In this document: piece by piece, positions 35,716 to 45,562 of the stretch
Numbering within the stretch: the stretch's first letter is position 1
How the letters are laid out: each line of letters starts with the position of its first letter
Assembly (NCBI RefSeq): GCF_001854245.1
Contig: NZ_CP015381.1
Coordinates: 770,001-834,000 of the forward strand
Length of the DNA stretch: 64,000 nt
Direction of reading: 5' to 3'
Source: Desulfococcus multivorans
GTDB taxonomy: Bacteria > Desulfobacterota > Desulfobacteria > Desulfobacterales > Desulfococcaceae
Notes under the pieces: generated by a model
Told to the model about the DNA's origin: nothing
The model's input: the letters and a program-made list of their open reading frames with translations, nothing else
The model's database searches: none
Translations under genes and position numbers: made by a program

Positions 35716-37266
35716 TCAAAAACGGAAATATATGAAGGCATTGTATGTCGAACCAAACAAAGGCATCAGGCAAACAGCAAATAGAATCAAAAGGGCAATC
35801 AGGCGCAGCGATTCTCCGACGCAGGCACGGATAGGCGGGATGCGCTGCAGGGTCTTGAGCCATGCATCACGGCAAGCAGGGATAACGGGAGCTGAAAACA
35901 GAACCCCGAATACCAATGCCAGGTATACGTCACCGGTAAAAAGTTGCATCCAAACCAGGTTCGCCTGCACGCCCATATCGTAAGTTCCGAACAATGCTTT
36001 GATATAATATCGCGCATGTGTGAACGTGTCCGCACGAAAGATGATCCAGCCGATCATGACGACGAAGAGGGTATAGGCGTGCTGAACAAACTGGGGAAGC
36101 ATAGCCGGGAAAGTGGGGAAGAGCCGTTCCAGAACCAGGAATCCGCCGTGATACACGCCCCAGATGATGAACCCCCAGGCTGCGCCGTGCCAGAAACCGC
36201 AAAGTATGAAAACGGCCAGGAGGTTGAAAAGTGTCCGTGCCACACCGTATCGATTGCCCCCGAGAGGCAGATACAGGTAGTCTTTAAACCAACCGGAGAG
36301 TGTCATGTGCCAGCGACGCCAGAATTCCTTAATGCTTCTCGAAATATAGGGGTAGTTGAAGTTCTCCGGGAAGGTGAACCCGAACATGTGGCCCAAACCG
36401 ATGGCCATGTCGGAATACCCGCTGAAGTCGTAATAGATCTGAAGCGTATAGCAGACCGCTCCGGCCCACGCCGCAAGTGGAGAGAGTTCCTGTACGGGGA
36501 TGGAGAATGCCGCATCTGCAACGCGGCCCAGGGTGTCGGCAATCAGGATCTTCTTGGCAAGTCCCAGGATGAAGCGGCCCGCACCCGAGGTAAAGGTATC
36601 TATAGCCAATATACGATTTTTGAGTTCGTTTGCGATAGCGGTATAGCGGACAATGGGGCCGGCCACCAATTGGGGAAACATGGTGAGATAGCAACCGAAA
36701 TTGATCAGGCTGCGGGCAGGTCGCGTTTCACCCCGGTAAACGTCCATGAGATAGCTGATGCCCTGAAAGGTATAGAAACTGATGCCCAGAGGCAACGCCA
36801 CTTGTGAGAAGGTTTTACCTGCGAAAAATTGTGGAAGCAGCGCATTCAGCAGTGACAGGACATTATCCATAATAAAATTGATATACTTGAAATAACATAG
36901 AATGCCGAGATTCAATGTTATCCCTATAGCGAGGAGCATTTCACGCCGGAGGGAAACAATTTTCCAGCGATGGATAAGCTTCGCGTTTTCTTCAATCCCC
37001 ACGGAGAGAATCAGTCTGCGTTTAGCGGGGAGATATTCCGGCGGCAACACCAGTCCAAAGCCATAGTTGATCAGCGTGGAGGCCAATAAAATAAGGACAA
37101 ACCGCGGTTCGCCCCAGGCATAGAAAAGGATGCTGGCGGCAAACAGGAAAGTGTTACACCAAATGAGGCTGTGTCGAGGCTTATGCAGCAGGCTGTAGAT
37201 CAGTAGATAGCCCAGCAGCACCAGGGGCAAAAACACCAGAATGAAAGTGACGGAGCTGAACACCAT
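35716..37266 (-). CDS. MBOAT-family O-acyltransferase (AlgI-like)
   Basis: A 516-residue polytopic inner-membrane protein with ten or more hydrophobic segments. The MBOAT signature is clear: 'YPYISRSIKEFWRRWHMTLSGWFKDYLYLPLGG' and the catalytic His region 'CGFWHGAAWGFIIWG'. AlgI-type enzymes move acetyl groups across the membrane for O-acetylation of exopolysaccharide. The AlgJ/AlgX-like partner is encoded 6 bp upstream, so the pair is an acylation module. Confidence 0.92.
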   Translation of the reverse strand: MVFSSVTFILVFLPLVLLGYLLIYSLLHKPRHSLIWCNTFLFAASILFYAWGEPRFVLILLASTLINYGFGLVLPPEYLPAKRRLILSVGIEENAKLIHRWKIVSLRREMLLAIGITLNLGILCYFKYINFIMDNVLSLLNALLPQFFAGKTFSQVALPLGISFYTFQGISYLMDVYRGETRPARSLINFGCYLTMFPQLVAGPIVRYTAIANELKNRILAIDTFTSGAGRFILGLAKKILIADTLGRVADAAFSIPVQELSPLAAWAGAVCYTLQIYYDFSGYSDMAIGLGHMFGFTFPENFNYPYISRSIKEFWRRWHMTLSGWFKDYLYLPLGGNRYGVARTLFNLLAVFILCGFWHGAAWGFIIWGVYHGGFLVLERLFPTFPAMLPQFVQHAYTLFVVMIGWIIFRADTFTHARYYIKALFGTYDMGVQANLVWMQLFTGDVYLALVFGVLFSAPVIPACRDAWLKTLQRIPPIRACVGESLRLIALLILFAVCLMPLFGSTYNAFIYFRF

Positions 37267-37272
37267 ACCGTC

Positions 37273-38883
37273 TTATCCTGCTGTCCGTGTTGCTGCTTCA
37301 GGCAGCGCGAGAAAATGATAGTCACCGGGAACGCCGCCGGGATCAAGGCGAAGTTTTACCCATTCGCCCGGTGTTACGGAAACATGCAGGTGGATCAGAT
37401 TGGTTCCCTTCTTGAGAGGCTGCGTTACGACACGATCTCCTGAAAATCCTTGATCTTTCTGAGCATAAAAAAGTTGTATGGCGGTATTCCCAGGCGCTTG
37501 AATGTGCCCCATAACCGCAACCCGACCGTCATTATCCGCCTTCAGAGACGGCAACAGGATTATCGGATCCTTATTTTCAGCAATCAGCGTTAACGCGTTT
37601 TCCGCTTCACTCTTTCGATTGAATTCCGCATTGACGGTTTTGACCGTCGCTAAATCCATATCCGGTTTGAGGATGTGCGACGGCGTTTTAAGAAAAATAT
37701 CTCCAAGGATACGAATAAGAGGGTCGTTGGCACGCGTTCGGGCGCCCTGTGATCTCTCCACGAAGGCCTCCACAACCACGGTTGGGCGAAAGATGTTCAG
37801 GACATCATTCGCAAAAGTGAGAGAGAACCTGTTATAATGCGTACGAAGAAACGCTTGGACGTGCAAGGCCAGAGGGCTTATCGATCCCACGCATTGCGGT
37901 AACTGTTCGGTGTGTGTCATAGAAAAATAGGAATCAGACATGAACCAGAGCCCATGCTTCTCCTGATTTTTATTGATCAGGAGAAGCGGGCCCATCCAAT
38001 TCTTGGGAGCCTCTTCACCCGGCAGAAGATTTGAATGGTTTTCGAGGAGATCAGGATGCTGGAGTCTTAAATAAGGAACGGTTTCAGACCCATATTGGTA
38101 GCGATAAGCATCAGTAGGAACAATGGAATAGAATTCAGGGCGAGGGGTAAACGCAGGGCTCCATTTCGAAATCCTTCGACCAATCGTTTGATATGCAATG
38201 GATAATGCATTACCGTTCCAATGGCATACGTCAAACCAAATATTATAGAGCCTCATTGAAGATTTTTGTTTTGCTAATACCGGGAGCATATCAAGATATT
38301 CAATATCGCTCTTGCTGAGAACATCGACAATTTGTTGGTATCGGCTTTGTCCTTTTTTCCACGCCGCCCAAAAAGGGAGCCATTCGGGGTAAAGTGTTGT
38401 TTTGTCTGGAATAGAGACCAGTAGATAGGGTATGCCGTGTGATTGAAACCATGCCTGGGTCCCTGCATATCCCAGCTTCAGGTTTACTAAATGCTCTTTG
38501 CTCAAGGGATGAACACCGAGGTAAGGGGTCACTGTAGGTGAAATATGCTGCATGAACATTTCATTCTTGCGACCAGTGACATTAACTTTTACAGGCGCAT
38601 CAAGTCCTTTTTCCCAATAACGGATATACAGACCGAGAAGATGAGAACGGAAGGCGAGATGGTCATTGAACCATGAATCCAGGATGGACGGCCATTTTCG
38701 TATTTTTTGATTAAACCAGGCCGGCGAGGACGCAAGAGGTCTGTTTTCCCCGACAACAGGCGTTGGCGCTAGACCGATCAGCTTGACAGTGAGCGGAATC
38801 AGCATGATTCCACAGAAGCAAAAACAAAAAAACAGATTTGATATTTTTTTAAGAGACATGACCGAGGAGTGCATTTTTGTCAT
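37273..38883 (-). CDS. AlgJ/AlgX-like SGNH-type polysaccharide acetyltransferase partner
   Basis: A 536-residue protein with an N-terminal membrane anchor (about residues 14-35) and a periplasmic SGNH-hydrolase-like domain. Family hallmarks are 'NRPLASSPAWF', 'WFNDHLAFRSHLLGLY' and the Asp-His-Trp segment 'FDVCHWNGNALSIAY' that supplies catalytic Asp and His. The C-terminal 120 residues form a beta-rich domain that may bind carbohydrate. It probably receives acetyl groups from the MBOAT protein encoded immediately downstream and acylates the polymer. Several in-frame ATGs near the start make the exact N terminus uncertain. Confidence 0.82.
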   Translation of the reverse strand: MTKMHSSVMSLKKISNLFFCFCFCGIMLIPLTVKLIGLAPTPVVGENRPLASSPAWFNQKIRKWPSILDSWFNDHLAFRSHLLGLYIRYWEKGLDAPVKVNVTGRKNEMFMQHISPTVTPYLGVHPLSKEHLVNLKLGYAGTQAWFQSHGIPYLLVSIPDKTTLYPEWLPFWAAWKKGQSRYQQIVDVLSKSDIEYLDMLPVLAKQKSSMRLYNIWFDVCHWNGNALSIAYQTIGRRISKWSPAFTPRPEFYSIVPTDAYRYQYGSETVPYLRLQHPDLLENHSNLLPGEEAPKNWMGPLLLINKNQEKHGLWFMSDSYFSMTHTEQLPQCVGSISPLALHVQAFLRTHYNRFSLTFANDVLNIFRPTVVVEAFVERSQGARTRANDPLIRILGDIFLKTPSHILKPDMDLATVKTVNAEFNRKSEAENALTLIAENKDPIILLPSLKADNDGRVAVMGHIQAPGNTAIQLFYAQKDQGFSGDRVVTQPLKKGTNLIHLHVSVTPGEWVKLRLDPGGVPGDYHFLALPEAATRTAG

Positions 38884-39010
38884 AAAGTTTAAAGCGCGTT
38901 TTTCTGATCAAAATATAATTTCCTGTCTTATCAACTATACAATTGAGTGAAATTCAAATGACCGCTTATCGGTAACAGAACTCTGGACAGTCAAGAGGAT
39001 GCATGAGCCA

Positions 39011-40109
39011 GGCAATTAAACAGCCGAACATTTTGTATAGCGAATTTTAGGATGTTTGAAGTACTTCATTACTCGAGCCGGCAGTTTTTGAAGCTTGCGC
39101 AAGTGTGATATCGCTTTTTTCTTCAATTGATCTTTCGTTCTCGCCGGTACGCTTGAATGGACACCGGCCTTGAGGTCGCAGTTGAGATATTCATCCGGAT
39201 TCAGCTCTGGAGAGTAGGACGGCAGAAAGAACACCTCGATTCGGTCTTTATGTTCCGACAGCCAGTCCCTGACAACATGACTGTGATGAACCTTCAGATT
39301 ATCGAGGATGAGGAATACCTTTCGATCAGCATCTTTAGTGAGTCGTTCCATGAATTTGATCATCGTGCTTGAATTCATTTTATCCTCGTAAACCATGAAA
39401 CGGACCTTGCCTTGATTCGTAACTGTAGAAATCAGATTGACCCTCGCACATCTGGGATGAAGCCGAATAGCCGGGGTCTGACCGCGAGGTGCGTAGCTTC
39501 TGCCGTGATAGCTTTCATTGCAAAGGCCGGTTTCATCTCCCCAGTGAATTTCGGCGTTTTCAATCCTGGCTCTTTTTTCAATGGCTGGATACTCTTCATC
39601 AAGCCATTTTTCTACCGCCCTGGGGTTCTGTTTGTAAGCCCCCCTCAGCGGCTTCTGGGGCGTAAATCCCCATCGCTTCAGGTATTCACCAACCGACCGT
39701 ATGGGCATGTTGATGGAAAAGCGCTCTTTGATCAATTGTTGGACCGCAATGCGAGTCCAAAGCGCGAAAGGCAGTTTGAGCTGGTCAGGGCATTTGTCGT
39801 AAATGGTCTTCTGAACCTCTTTTTCCTGATCTGGACTCAAGGTGCGGCAACTGCCGTGCGGGCGGCCGCGCTTCCTGATCTGGATCGCCTTTGCTCCCTC
39901 GCGCTCATATCTTTTGCACCATTCGCAAACGGTCGTGAAATGAACGCCGACAATTTCTGCGATCTCTTTGTATTTCCTTCCGGATTTACGAAGTCGAATC
40001 GCCTGATTTCTAAGTTGCTGCTGTAATTCCGGCGCAAGTTTGCGTGCATCAATTTTTTCCATGTATGCGCTATAGCATATTTTTCAATTTATTTCTATAT
40101 TTAATTGCC
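39011..40109. mobile_element. IS630-family insertion sequence
   Basis: The ends carry the 10-bp inverted repeat GGCAATTAAA (39011-39020) and TTTAATTGCC (40100-40109), with a second internal match TATAGCG/CGCTATA (39036-39042 and 40068-40074). The transposase stop codon lies inside the left repeat. I could not see the expected TA duplication directly beside these ends, so the true tips may differ by a few bases. The gene is intact, so the element may be active. Confidence 0.75.
39016..40062 (-). CDS. IS630-family transposase
   Basis: A 348-residue DDE transposase. The N-terminal helix-turn-helix ('RKSGRKYKEIAEIVGVHFTTVCEWCKRY') and a second winged-helix region are followed by the IS630/Tc1-like catalytic core: Asp in 'HWGDETGLC', Asp in 'FLILDNLKVHH' and the terminal acidic residue in 'PSYSPELNPDEYLN'. 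All catalytic residues are present. Confidence 0.93.
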   Translation of the reverse strand: MEKIDARKLAPELQQQLRNQAIRLRKSGRKYKEIAEIVGVHFTTVCEWCKRYEREGAKAIQIRKRGRPHGSCRTLSPDQEKEVQKTIYDKCPDQLKLPFALWTRIAVQQLIKERFSINMPIRSVGEYLKRWGFTPQKPLRGAYKQNPRAVEKWLDEEYPAIEKRARIENAEIHWGDETGLCNESYHGRSYAPRGQTPAIRLHPRCARVNLISTVTNQGKVRFMVYEDKMNSSTMIKFMERLTKDADRKVFLILDNLKVHHSHVVRDWLSEHKDRIEVFFLPSYSPELNPDEYLNCDLKAGVHSSVPARTKDQLKKKAISHLRKLQKLPARVMKYFKHPKIRYTKCSAV

Positions 40110-40177
40110 GGGTTAATAACAATAGACCAAACATTTTACCAATAAAAGAGAGCAGACAAGTAAAATTTAATAATTCC

Positions 40178-42220
40178 TCACTTTTTTAATTTTTTCCCTC
40201 TTAAAAAATTTCTAAATGCGTACCATTTCTGAACCAATCGCCAAGCACGAGAATTCTGAATTTCCTGTAATAATTGTTCAGATTGATTTAACTGTCTCGT
40301 TAAGTTTTTAATATACATATCTACAGAAGTGTATTGTGGTTTAGATCGCCGAGTGATAAATTGGTTTAACTTAAATTGATTAGGGTTAGTTAAGTTGTAT
40401 GCTCCGCGTTCAACAACCGTAAACCCTTTAAATACTGATATATCAGAAATAAGTGGAGCATTATCATTTTTGGCTCGGCTTGTTCCAACTGATTCTATTA
40501 ATTCAAATATTAGCTGAGTAAATGGTGTTTTGGTAAACCATGGATGATCAGGTTTTTGAAATTCGGCCCAATATCCCCAAGTCCAATCTTCAATAATATA
40601 CAAACCACCGGGACGTAACAAAGGAAACAAAACCTCGAAACTTGTTTTGGTTAAGCCATACATGTGAGATGCGTCATCAATCACTAAATCTAAAGGTTCT
40701 GAGAATTCTTGTAAAAAAATTTGCCGTAACTGTTTTACGTCAATTTGGTTGGTATCCCAATAGGTTTTAATTCGTCCCTCTAAATGGCGCGATTGAACAT
40801 ATTGATGGAAATAAGGACTATTATCTCTTTTTTGAAAATCAATCCCTACGTGTTTCTTGGGTTGAAAATACTCAAACCAAAAAGCCACACTACCACCATC
40901 CCACAAACCTAACTCAAAAATATTGTTCGCTTCAAATGTAGGTCGTAACCCCCAAAATTTGGCATATTGATCGATTAGAAATTTTGTTTTATAGAAAACA
41001 AAACAATCATCACCTAAATCCCAATCCATATTTCGATAATGTTCTAAGCGAAAAAGTAATTCACTTAATATCATTCGATCTTTCTGCCAATTTAATTTGT
41101 TAAACCAATTGTCATTTTGTTCAACAAGTTCATAATGTTGAGATGATTCATTGTGTTGATGCTTATTTAATATCGATATGATTGCTATATTCCTATTAGC
41201 CATGAACATATCTAAGTTCTGTAGTTTCACCTGAGTTAGTAGATTTTGCCACTTCGTGTTTAATCGGGATGCAATCTCATCAAACCTATCTTCAGTTAAT
41301 CCCAAATAAGGCTCCCAAGGTTCGTCTGGATCGGGCCAAGGCTCGTAGAATAAGCACTTATTATCACGGTTTAAATAATATTGAGCAATTTCTCTATTAG
41401 ACATTTCATAGCGTTTTTGAATGTCTCTTCTGGCTATAGGAGATAAGAGTAACCTTTGTTTAGTCGGATTTTGTGTGTTTAATATATCCGAAATGCCACT
41501 TAATTCAGCAACGAGCGCAAGGTGTTGTTCATTACTTATTTTATTTGTAAGTCGCAAAAACTCTGTTACATCTGGGTGAAAACTTCTATTAGTTTTTTGA
41601 TTAGGTTCAATATAGGGTGTATCCATTTTTAACTCAATGGATTCTAAAAAATCAGCAAAAATCCCTTCTGTTAATTGCTCTTTTTCGTAAATTCGGACGC
41701 AAATATTTTCTTTTCCAAAATACTTGTGCCACAATTCAAGACGATTTTCAAAATTTACATATTTATAGACATTACGAATATTTTTTGCCACAAATTCTTG
41801 AATCGTTACATTCAATCGGGTAGACACCTCTTTAACCAATTGATTATAAGCTGACTGAATCAGATAATCTTGTCGTCTAAGGTAGATAACTATTTTTATA
41901 CGAGCATGTTGTCTTAAGAACAAAAGAGGATCTATAGTTTGGGCTATTGAAAAATCTTCCGAACTTAATATTATGTTTTTATACTTTGAATTTTGTATTT
42001 CACCCCATAATTGCTCCCATAAATGTGTATTCCAGGACTCTTTTGTGTCAAGTTTTAAGAGGTTGGATAATCCATAATGAGCATTATTAGCTAATCCTGT
42101 TTCGGGGTACAAATAACCTTGTTGGGCTAATAATGATTGATTATCTACTAAAAACTGTTGAATAGCAGTTGTTCCTGTTTTATGCAAACCGATATGTAAA
42201 TATAGATTTAGTTTTGTCAT
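40178..42220 (-). CDS. Sulfotransferase-methyltransferase fusion, AT-rich
   Basis: A 680-residue two-domain protein. Residues 1-300 resemble a carbohydrate sulfotransferase, with the PAPS 5'-phosphosulfate loop 'LHIGLHKTGTTAIQQFL' and a later 'KIVIYLRRQDYLIQSAYNQ' 3'-phosphate segment. Residues about 380-640 are a class I SAM methyltransferase-like domain ('NIFELGLWDGGSVAFWF', 'HVGIDFQKRD', 'LDLVIDDASHMYG') similar to cephalosporin-hydroxylase-type enzymes. The C terminus ends with a short coiled coil and 'NSRAWRLVQKW'. The gene is far richer in A/T than its neighbours and sits between an IS630 element and a broken transposase gene, so it was probably acquired. It likely decorates the surface polysaccharide. 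Confidence 0.72.
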   Translation of the reverse strand: MTKLNLYLHIGLHKTGTTAIQQFLVDNQSLLAQQGYLYPETGLANNAHYGLSNLLKLDTKESWNTHLWEQLWGEIQNSKYKNIILSSEDFSIAQTIDPLLFLRQHARIKIVIYLRRQDYLIQSAYNQLVKEVSTRLNVTIQEFVAKNIRNVYKYVNFENRLELWHKYFGKENICVRIYEKEQLTEGIFADFLESIELKMDTPYIEPNQKTNRSFHPDVTEFLRLTNKISNEQHLALVAELSGISDILNTQNPTKQRLLLSPIARRDIQKRYEMSNREIAQYYLNRDNKCLFYEPWPDPDEPWEPYLGLTEDRFDEIASRLNTKWQNLLTQVKLQNLDMFMANRNIAIISILNKHQHNESSQHYELVEQNDNWFNKLNWQKDRMILSELLFRLEHYRNMDWDLGDDCFVFYKTKFLIDQYAKFWGLRPTFEANNIFELGLWDGGSVAFWFEYFQPKKHVGIDFQKRDNSPYFHQYVQSRHLEGRIKTYWDTNQIDVKQLRQIFLQEFSEPLDLVIDDASHMYGLTKTSFEVLFPLLRPGGLYIIEDWTWGYWAEFQKPDHPWFTKTPFTQLIFELIESVGTSRAKNDNAPLISDISVFKGFTVVERGAYNLTNPNQFKLNQFITRRSKPQYTSVDMYIKNLTRQLNQSEQLLQEIQNSRAWRLVQKWYAFRNFLRGKKLKK

Positions 42221-42771
42221 GATGATTTAGTCCAATACAGTTGTCCTGGTTATAACGGATTTGGGGGCGGATATCTAAAGCCGCCCATAGATGCCGATGT
42301 CAAAAGATTTTTGCAACCAATCCTCATGATATCTATGCTTGTTAAGCCACTCCGCAGGACTCCTCAAACCGCCGTGTCTTTTTACAGTCGTCGGGTTGCA
42401 CGGAGCGAAGTTGTGGATCAACGCCCAACCTTTTATGCTCAATTCGGCCGCGTACGGGCTTCCATGAAAGTAAAAGGTCAAGAACAAATGGCGATTCATT
42501 CTCTGGCATCAACCTGTCTACCATATTGCTGGTTCTATGGAATCCCGGCTGATCGTAAACCTCCGAATAGCTCGAAAGATTTTCTTTCAGTTTTTCTATC
42601 GGTTTCAACATGACATCCGGAACCTTTTCGTTCTCGGCCCATTCGCAAAGTCTTCGAACCCTTTGAGAAAAGGACGCCTTTGTAGCGGCCTCGTAGCAGT
42701 TCCACAGCTTGTCCGCGGTGACGGAGAAAAAATCTCTGAATTTTTTGCACGACCGGTCGCAAATCTCAAAC

Positions 42772-44728
42772 TCGGGTTTCGGGTCCGTAGGCAAAAATTC
42801 GCCAGCCACGCCCACACCTACATAATAAATTTAAGCACTTAAAAATTTCTACCTGATCTCAGCCCCCAAAACACGTAGGTACAAAATATAAATATATAAG
42901 CTAGACATTACTGGCAATATTCGCTAAATACGTAGGTATTATGTATTTGCGCACTGTCAAGAGAAAAAACCGAGACGGCGACACCGTCGAGTACTATCAG
43001 CTGGCGCACAACGAGCGTCATCCGGTCACCCGCAACTCGACAACGCGAATCATCCATAACTTTGGCCGGGCCGATCAACTCGATCGAGACCAGCTCGTTC
43101 GTCTGTGCAATTCCATTGCCAGAGTTTGCGGCCTTCAGGTTTCTGATCCACTATCCACAGTACCCCAGGATTCCCCGTCCGACTTTCCGAAAGACCTTCA
43201 AATCATCCGGACGCTCGATTTCGAGGCGGTTTGGGTGATAGAAGCGCTCTGGGAGCGGCTTGGCATTGGAAAAACCCTGCGCGACCTTGTTCAATCAGAA
43301 GGCGTGAATCCCGCTTATGAACGGGCGCTGCCGGCAATGACGGCAAACCGGCTTTGTGAACCCGAGTCAAAGCTGGGTGTATGGGATCGTTGGCTCTCAA
43401 AAGTTTATATGCCGGGATGTCATGACCTGAAACGGGATCATATGTACGAGGCCATGGATTTTTTCCATGAACACGCCGCCGATATTGAAAAGACGATATT
43501 CTTTCATACCGCCAACCTCTTCAATCTCAAGGTGGATCTCATCTTTTATGACACCACCACCGCATCCTTCTCAATCGATCAGGAAGATGAAGGCACGGAT
43601 GCGTCTGATGAAGCCGTCCGAAAATACGGCAGATCCAAAAGCGGCGTATGGACCCCTCAGGTCATTGTCGCCCTGGCGGTCACACCCGAAGGGTTGCCCG
43701 TTCGTTGCTGGGTCTTCGACGGCAACACTTCAGATGTCGACACCATCGAAAAGGTCCGTTCCGATCTGAGAGGATGGAACCTCAACCGTGCGCTTTTCGT
43801 GGCCGACGCCGGGATGAATTCCCGCACCAACAAGGAGGAGCTTGCCCGGGCCTGCGGCAAATACCTCCTGGCAACGCGCATGGTCAGTGTCGCCGAAGTC
43901 AAGCGGGATGTGCTGTCCAAACGGGGAAGATATCAGAAGATAAAGGATAACCTCCATGCAAAAGAGGTCATCATCGGAGACGGTGAACGTCGAAGACGAT
44001 ATATGCTCTGTTACAACCCCAAAGAGGCCAAACGGCAGGAAAAGCATCGGCAGACGGTCGTCGAGAGCCTTGAAAAGGCGTTTGACAAACATCCCCGCAA
44101 ACAGGCGACCGCCAAATGGGCCATTGCCCTGTTGGGCTCAAAACGCTACAGCCGGTACTTGACCATATCAAAGAACGACACCGTCCGGATCGACCGGTCT
44201 AAAATCCGTGAAGCCAAACGATACGACGGCAAATGGGTGCTCGAGACCAATGACGATACCATCAGCATGGAAGACGCGGCATGCGGCTACAAGGGTCTGA
44301 TGGTCATCGAGCGCTGCTTTCGATCCCTCAAGCAAACCCGGATCAAAATGTGCCCCATGTACCACTGGCTGCCTCGAAGGATTGAAACCCATGTGAAAAT
44401 CTGTGTCCTGGCCCTGCTGATCGAACGCGTTGCAGAGCTTGCATGCGGAAGATCCTGGGGCCGCATCCGCCATGCACTTGAAAGGTTGCAGATTACCGAA
44501 TTCCAGACGCCGGATCGCAGCTTCCTCAAGCGCAACGAGATTCAGCCGGATGTCAACAGCATCTTGAATAAATTGGAAATATCCGCACCAAAATCAATTC
44601 TCGCAATAGAATAACCCGAAAAATTCTCATCAAAATCGTAGGTACACGCTGAATTCCATTCAGTCTCGCTGAGCCTTGCGTGGCGTCCCGTCACGCCGAT
44701 TTTTGAACCTACTGCTCCGAAACCCGAA
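42772..44728. mobile_element. IS1634-like insertion sequence
   Basis: Imperfect terminal inverted repeats start TCGGGTTTCGG at 42772 and end CCGAAACCCGA at 44728; the similarity continues inward for about 40 bp (TAGG and AAAAAT blocks). The element carries one intact transposase gene and interrupts an older transposase pseudogene on the other strand. No clear target duplication is visible at these ends. Inside, CGTAGGTA occurs three times, at 42874, 42931 and 44637. Confidence 0.75.
42941..44614 (+). CDS. IS1634-family transposase
   Basis: A 557-residue DDE transposase of the IS4-related IS1634 type, beginning 'MYLRTVKRKNRDGDTVEYYQLAHNER'. The catalytic acidic residues lie in 'VDLIFYDTTTASFSID', 'ALFVADAGMNSR' and 'GLMVIERCFRSLKQTRI'. 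The gene is full length and seems intact. No Shine-Dalgarno sequence precedes the ATG; instead one CGTAGGTA copy lies just before it (42931-42938). Confidence 0.9.
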   Translation: MYLRTVKRKNRDGDTVEYYQLAHNERHPVTRNSTTRIIHNFGRADQLDRDQLVRLCNSIARVCGLQVSDPLSTVPQDSPSDFPKDLQIIRTLDFEAVWVIEALWERLGIGKTLRDLVQSEGVNPAYERALPAMTANRLCEPESKLGVWDRWLSKVYMPGCHDLKRDHMYEAMDFFHEHAADIEKTIFFHTANLFNLKVDLIFYDTTTASFSIDQEDEGTDASDEAVRKYGRSKSGVWTPQVIVALAVTPEGLPVRCWVFDGNTSDVDTIEKVRSDLRGWNLNRALFVADAGMNSRTNKEELARACGKYLLATRMVSVAEVKRDVLSKRGRYQKIKDNLHAKEVIIGDGERRRRYMLCYNPKEAKRQEKHRQTVVESLEKAFDKHPRKQATAKWAIALLGSKRYSRYLTISKNDTVRIDRSKIREAKRYDGKWVLETNDDTISMEDAACGYKGLMVIERCFRSLKQTRIKMCPMYHWLPRRIETHVKICVLALLIERVAELACGRSWGRIRHALERLQITEFQTPDRSFLKRNEIQPDVNSILNKLEISAPKSILAIE

Positions 44729-45562
44729 TTAATGAACACGTGCAAAAAGTATCAGATAACGGAAATTCCCGGAAACAGAGACGTCCACGATTTGATGGTC
44801 GCCTTCCATCCATCGGTGTTCACCGATTTCGGACTGTATTCGGGATTAAAGTCCTTAGCTTCCTTAGCGAATTTTCCATAGGCTTCTGTCAAGCCCTTTT
44901 CTCCGGCTTTCTCGCTTATGGAGACTCCCAGTATGCACTGCGTGCCGACAACAGTGGGCACGTAAATCTTTTCTCTCCCTTCAGTCGGGAATATTTCTCG
45001 TCTGCGACAATATGATCAGGAAGAAGATCGGGGTCCTTGATCGTGGTTCCGACAATGCTGTTTCGGCCCAAGTTTTGTTCCATGCGATGCCAGTACATTG
45101 GATCCCTGCCGAACACATGGGTCAAAGCCCAAAAAGGCACGTCGAATTTCCGAAGAAACAGCGCCTTCTCAACCTCGCTTGTAAATGCCGTATGGTAGGG
45201 CATTACAAAAGAAGGCCTGACGGTATAAGCAGCAGAATCCACAATGATTCGTCTTGTCGGCATCTGCGATTTCTTCGGATACCGTATCTCTTTGAGGCGG
45301 TATCCGTTTTTGATTCCGTCCGAAAAAAGCTCTATAAATTCATTGATGAATTCATCCAATTCCGGCCTGAACTTTTTCCGATCTTCTATTTTATCCATAT
45401 ATTCTACTTGCTCGAAGGGAAGAACATTTGTACGATTTTTTCGGTGGGTGGATTTTTTGACCGGAATTTTCTTTCTCTTTCCTCTTCGATTAAGTCTGCA
45501 ACTCAACCATAAATGAAAGGGGTGGAATTTTTTAGCCTAAAATTCACTCGCCCCCAAATACA

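Larger units (their letters stand above)
42275..45506 (-). pseudogene. Decayed transposase gene split by an IS1634 element
   Basis: One minus-strand transposase gene can be pieced together from separate blocks. The N-terminal part is at 45506-44950 ('KNRTNVLPFEQVEYMDKIED...VADEKYSRLKGEK'), the middle at 44961-44752 ('VPTVVGTQCILGVSISEKAGE...WTSLFPGISVI') after a frameshift, and the rest at about 42766-42500 and 42499-42275 ('CDRSCKKFRDFF...HRTSNMVDRL', then 'MNRHLFLTFYFHG...') after a further frameshift. The middle and C-terminal parts are separated by the IS1634 element. A stop also follows 'PGISVI'. I cannot name the IS family of the host gene. Confidence 0.7.

Noticed and set aside
36329-36694. 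Minus-strand 121-codon frame inside the MBOAT gene region
   Set aside because: Alternative frame of the MBOAT gene, which has the conserved catalytic motif.
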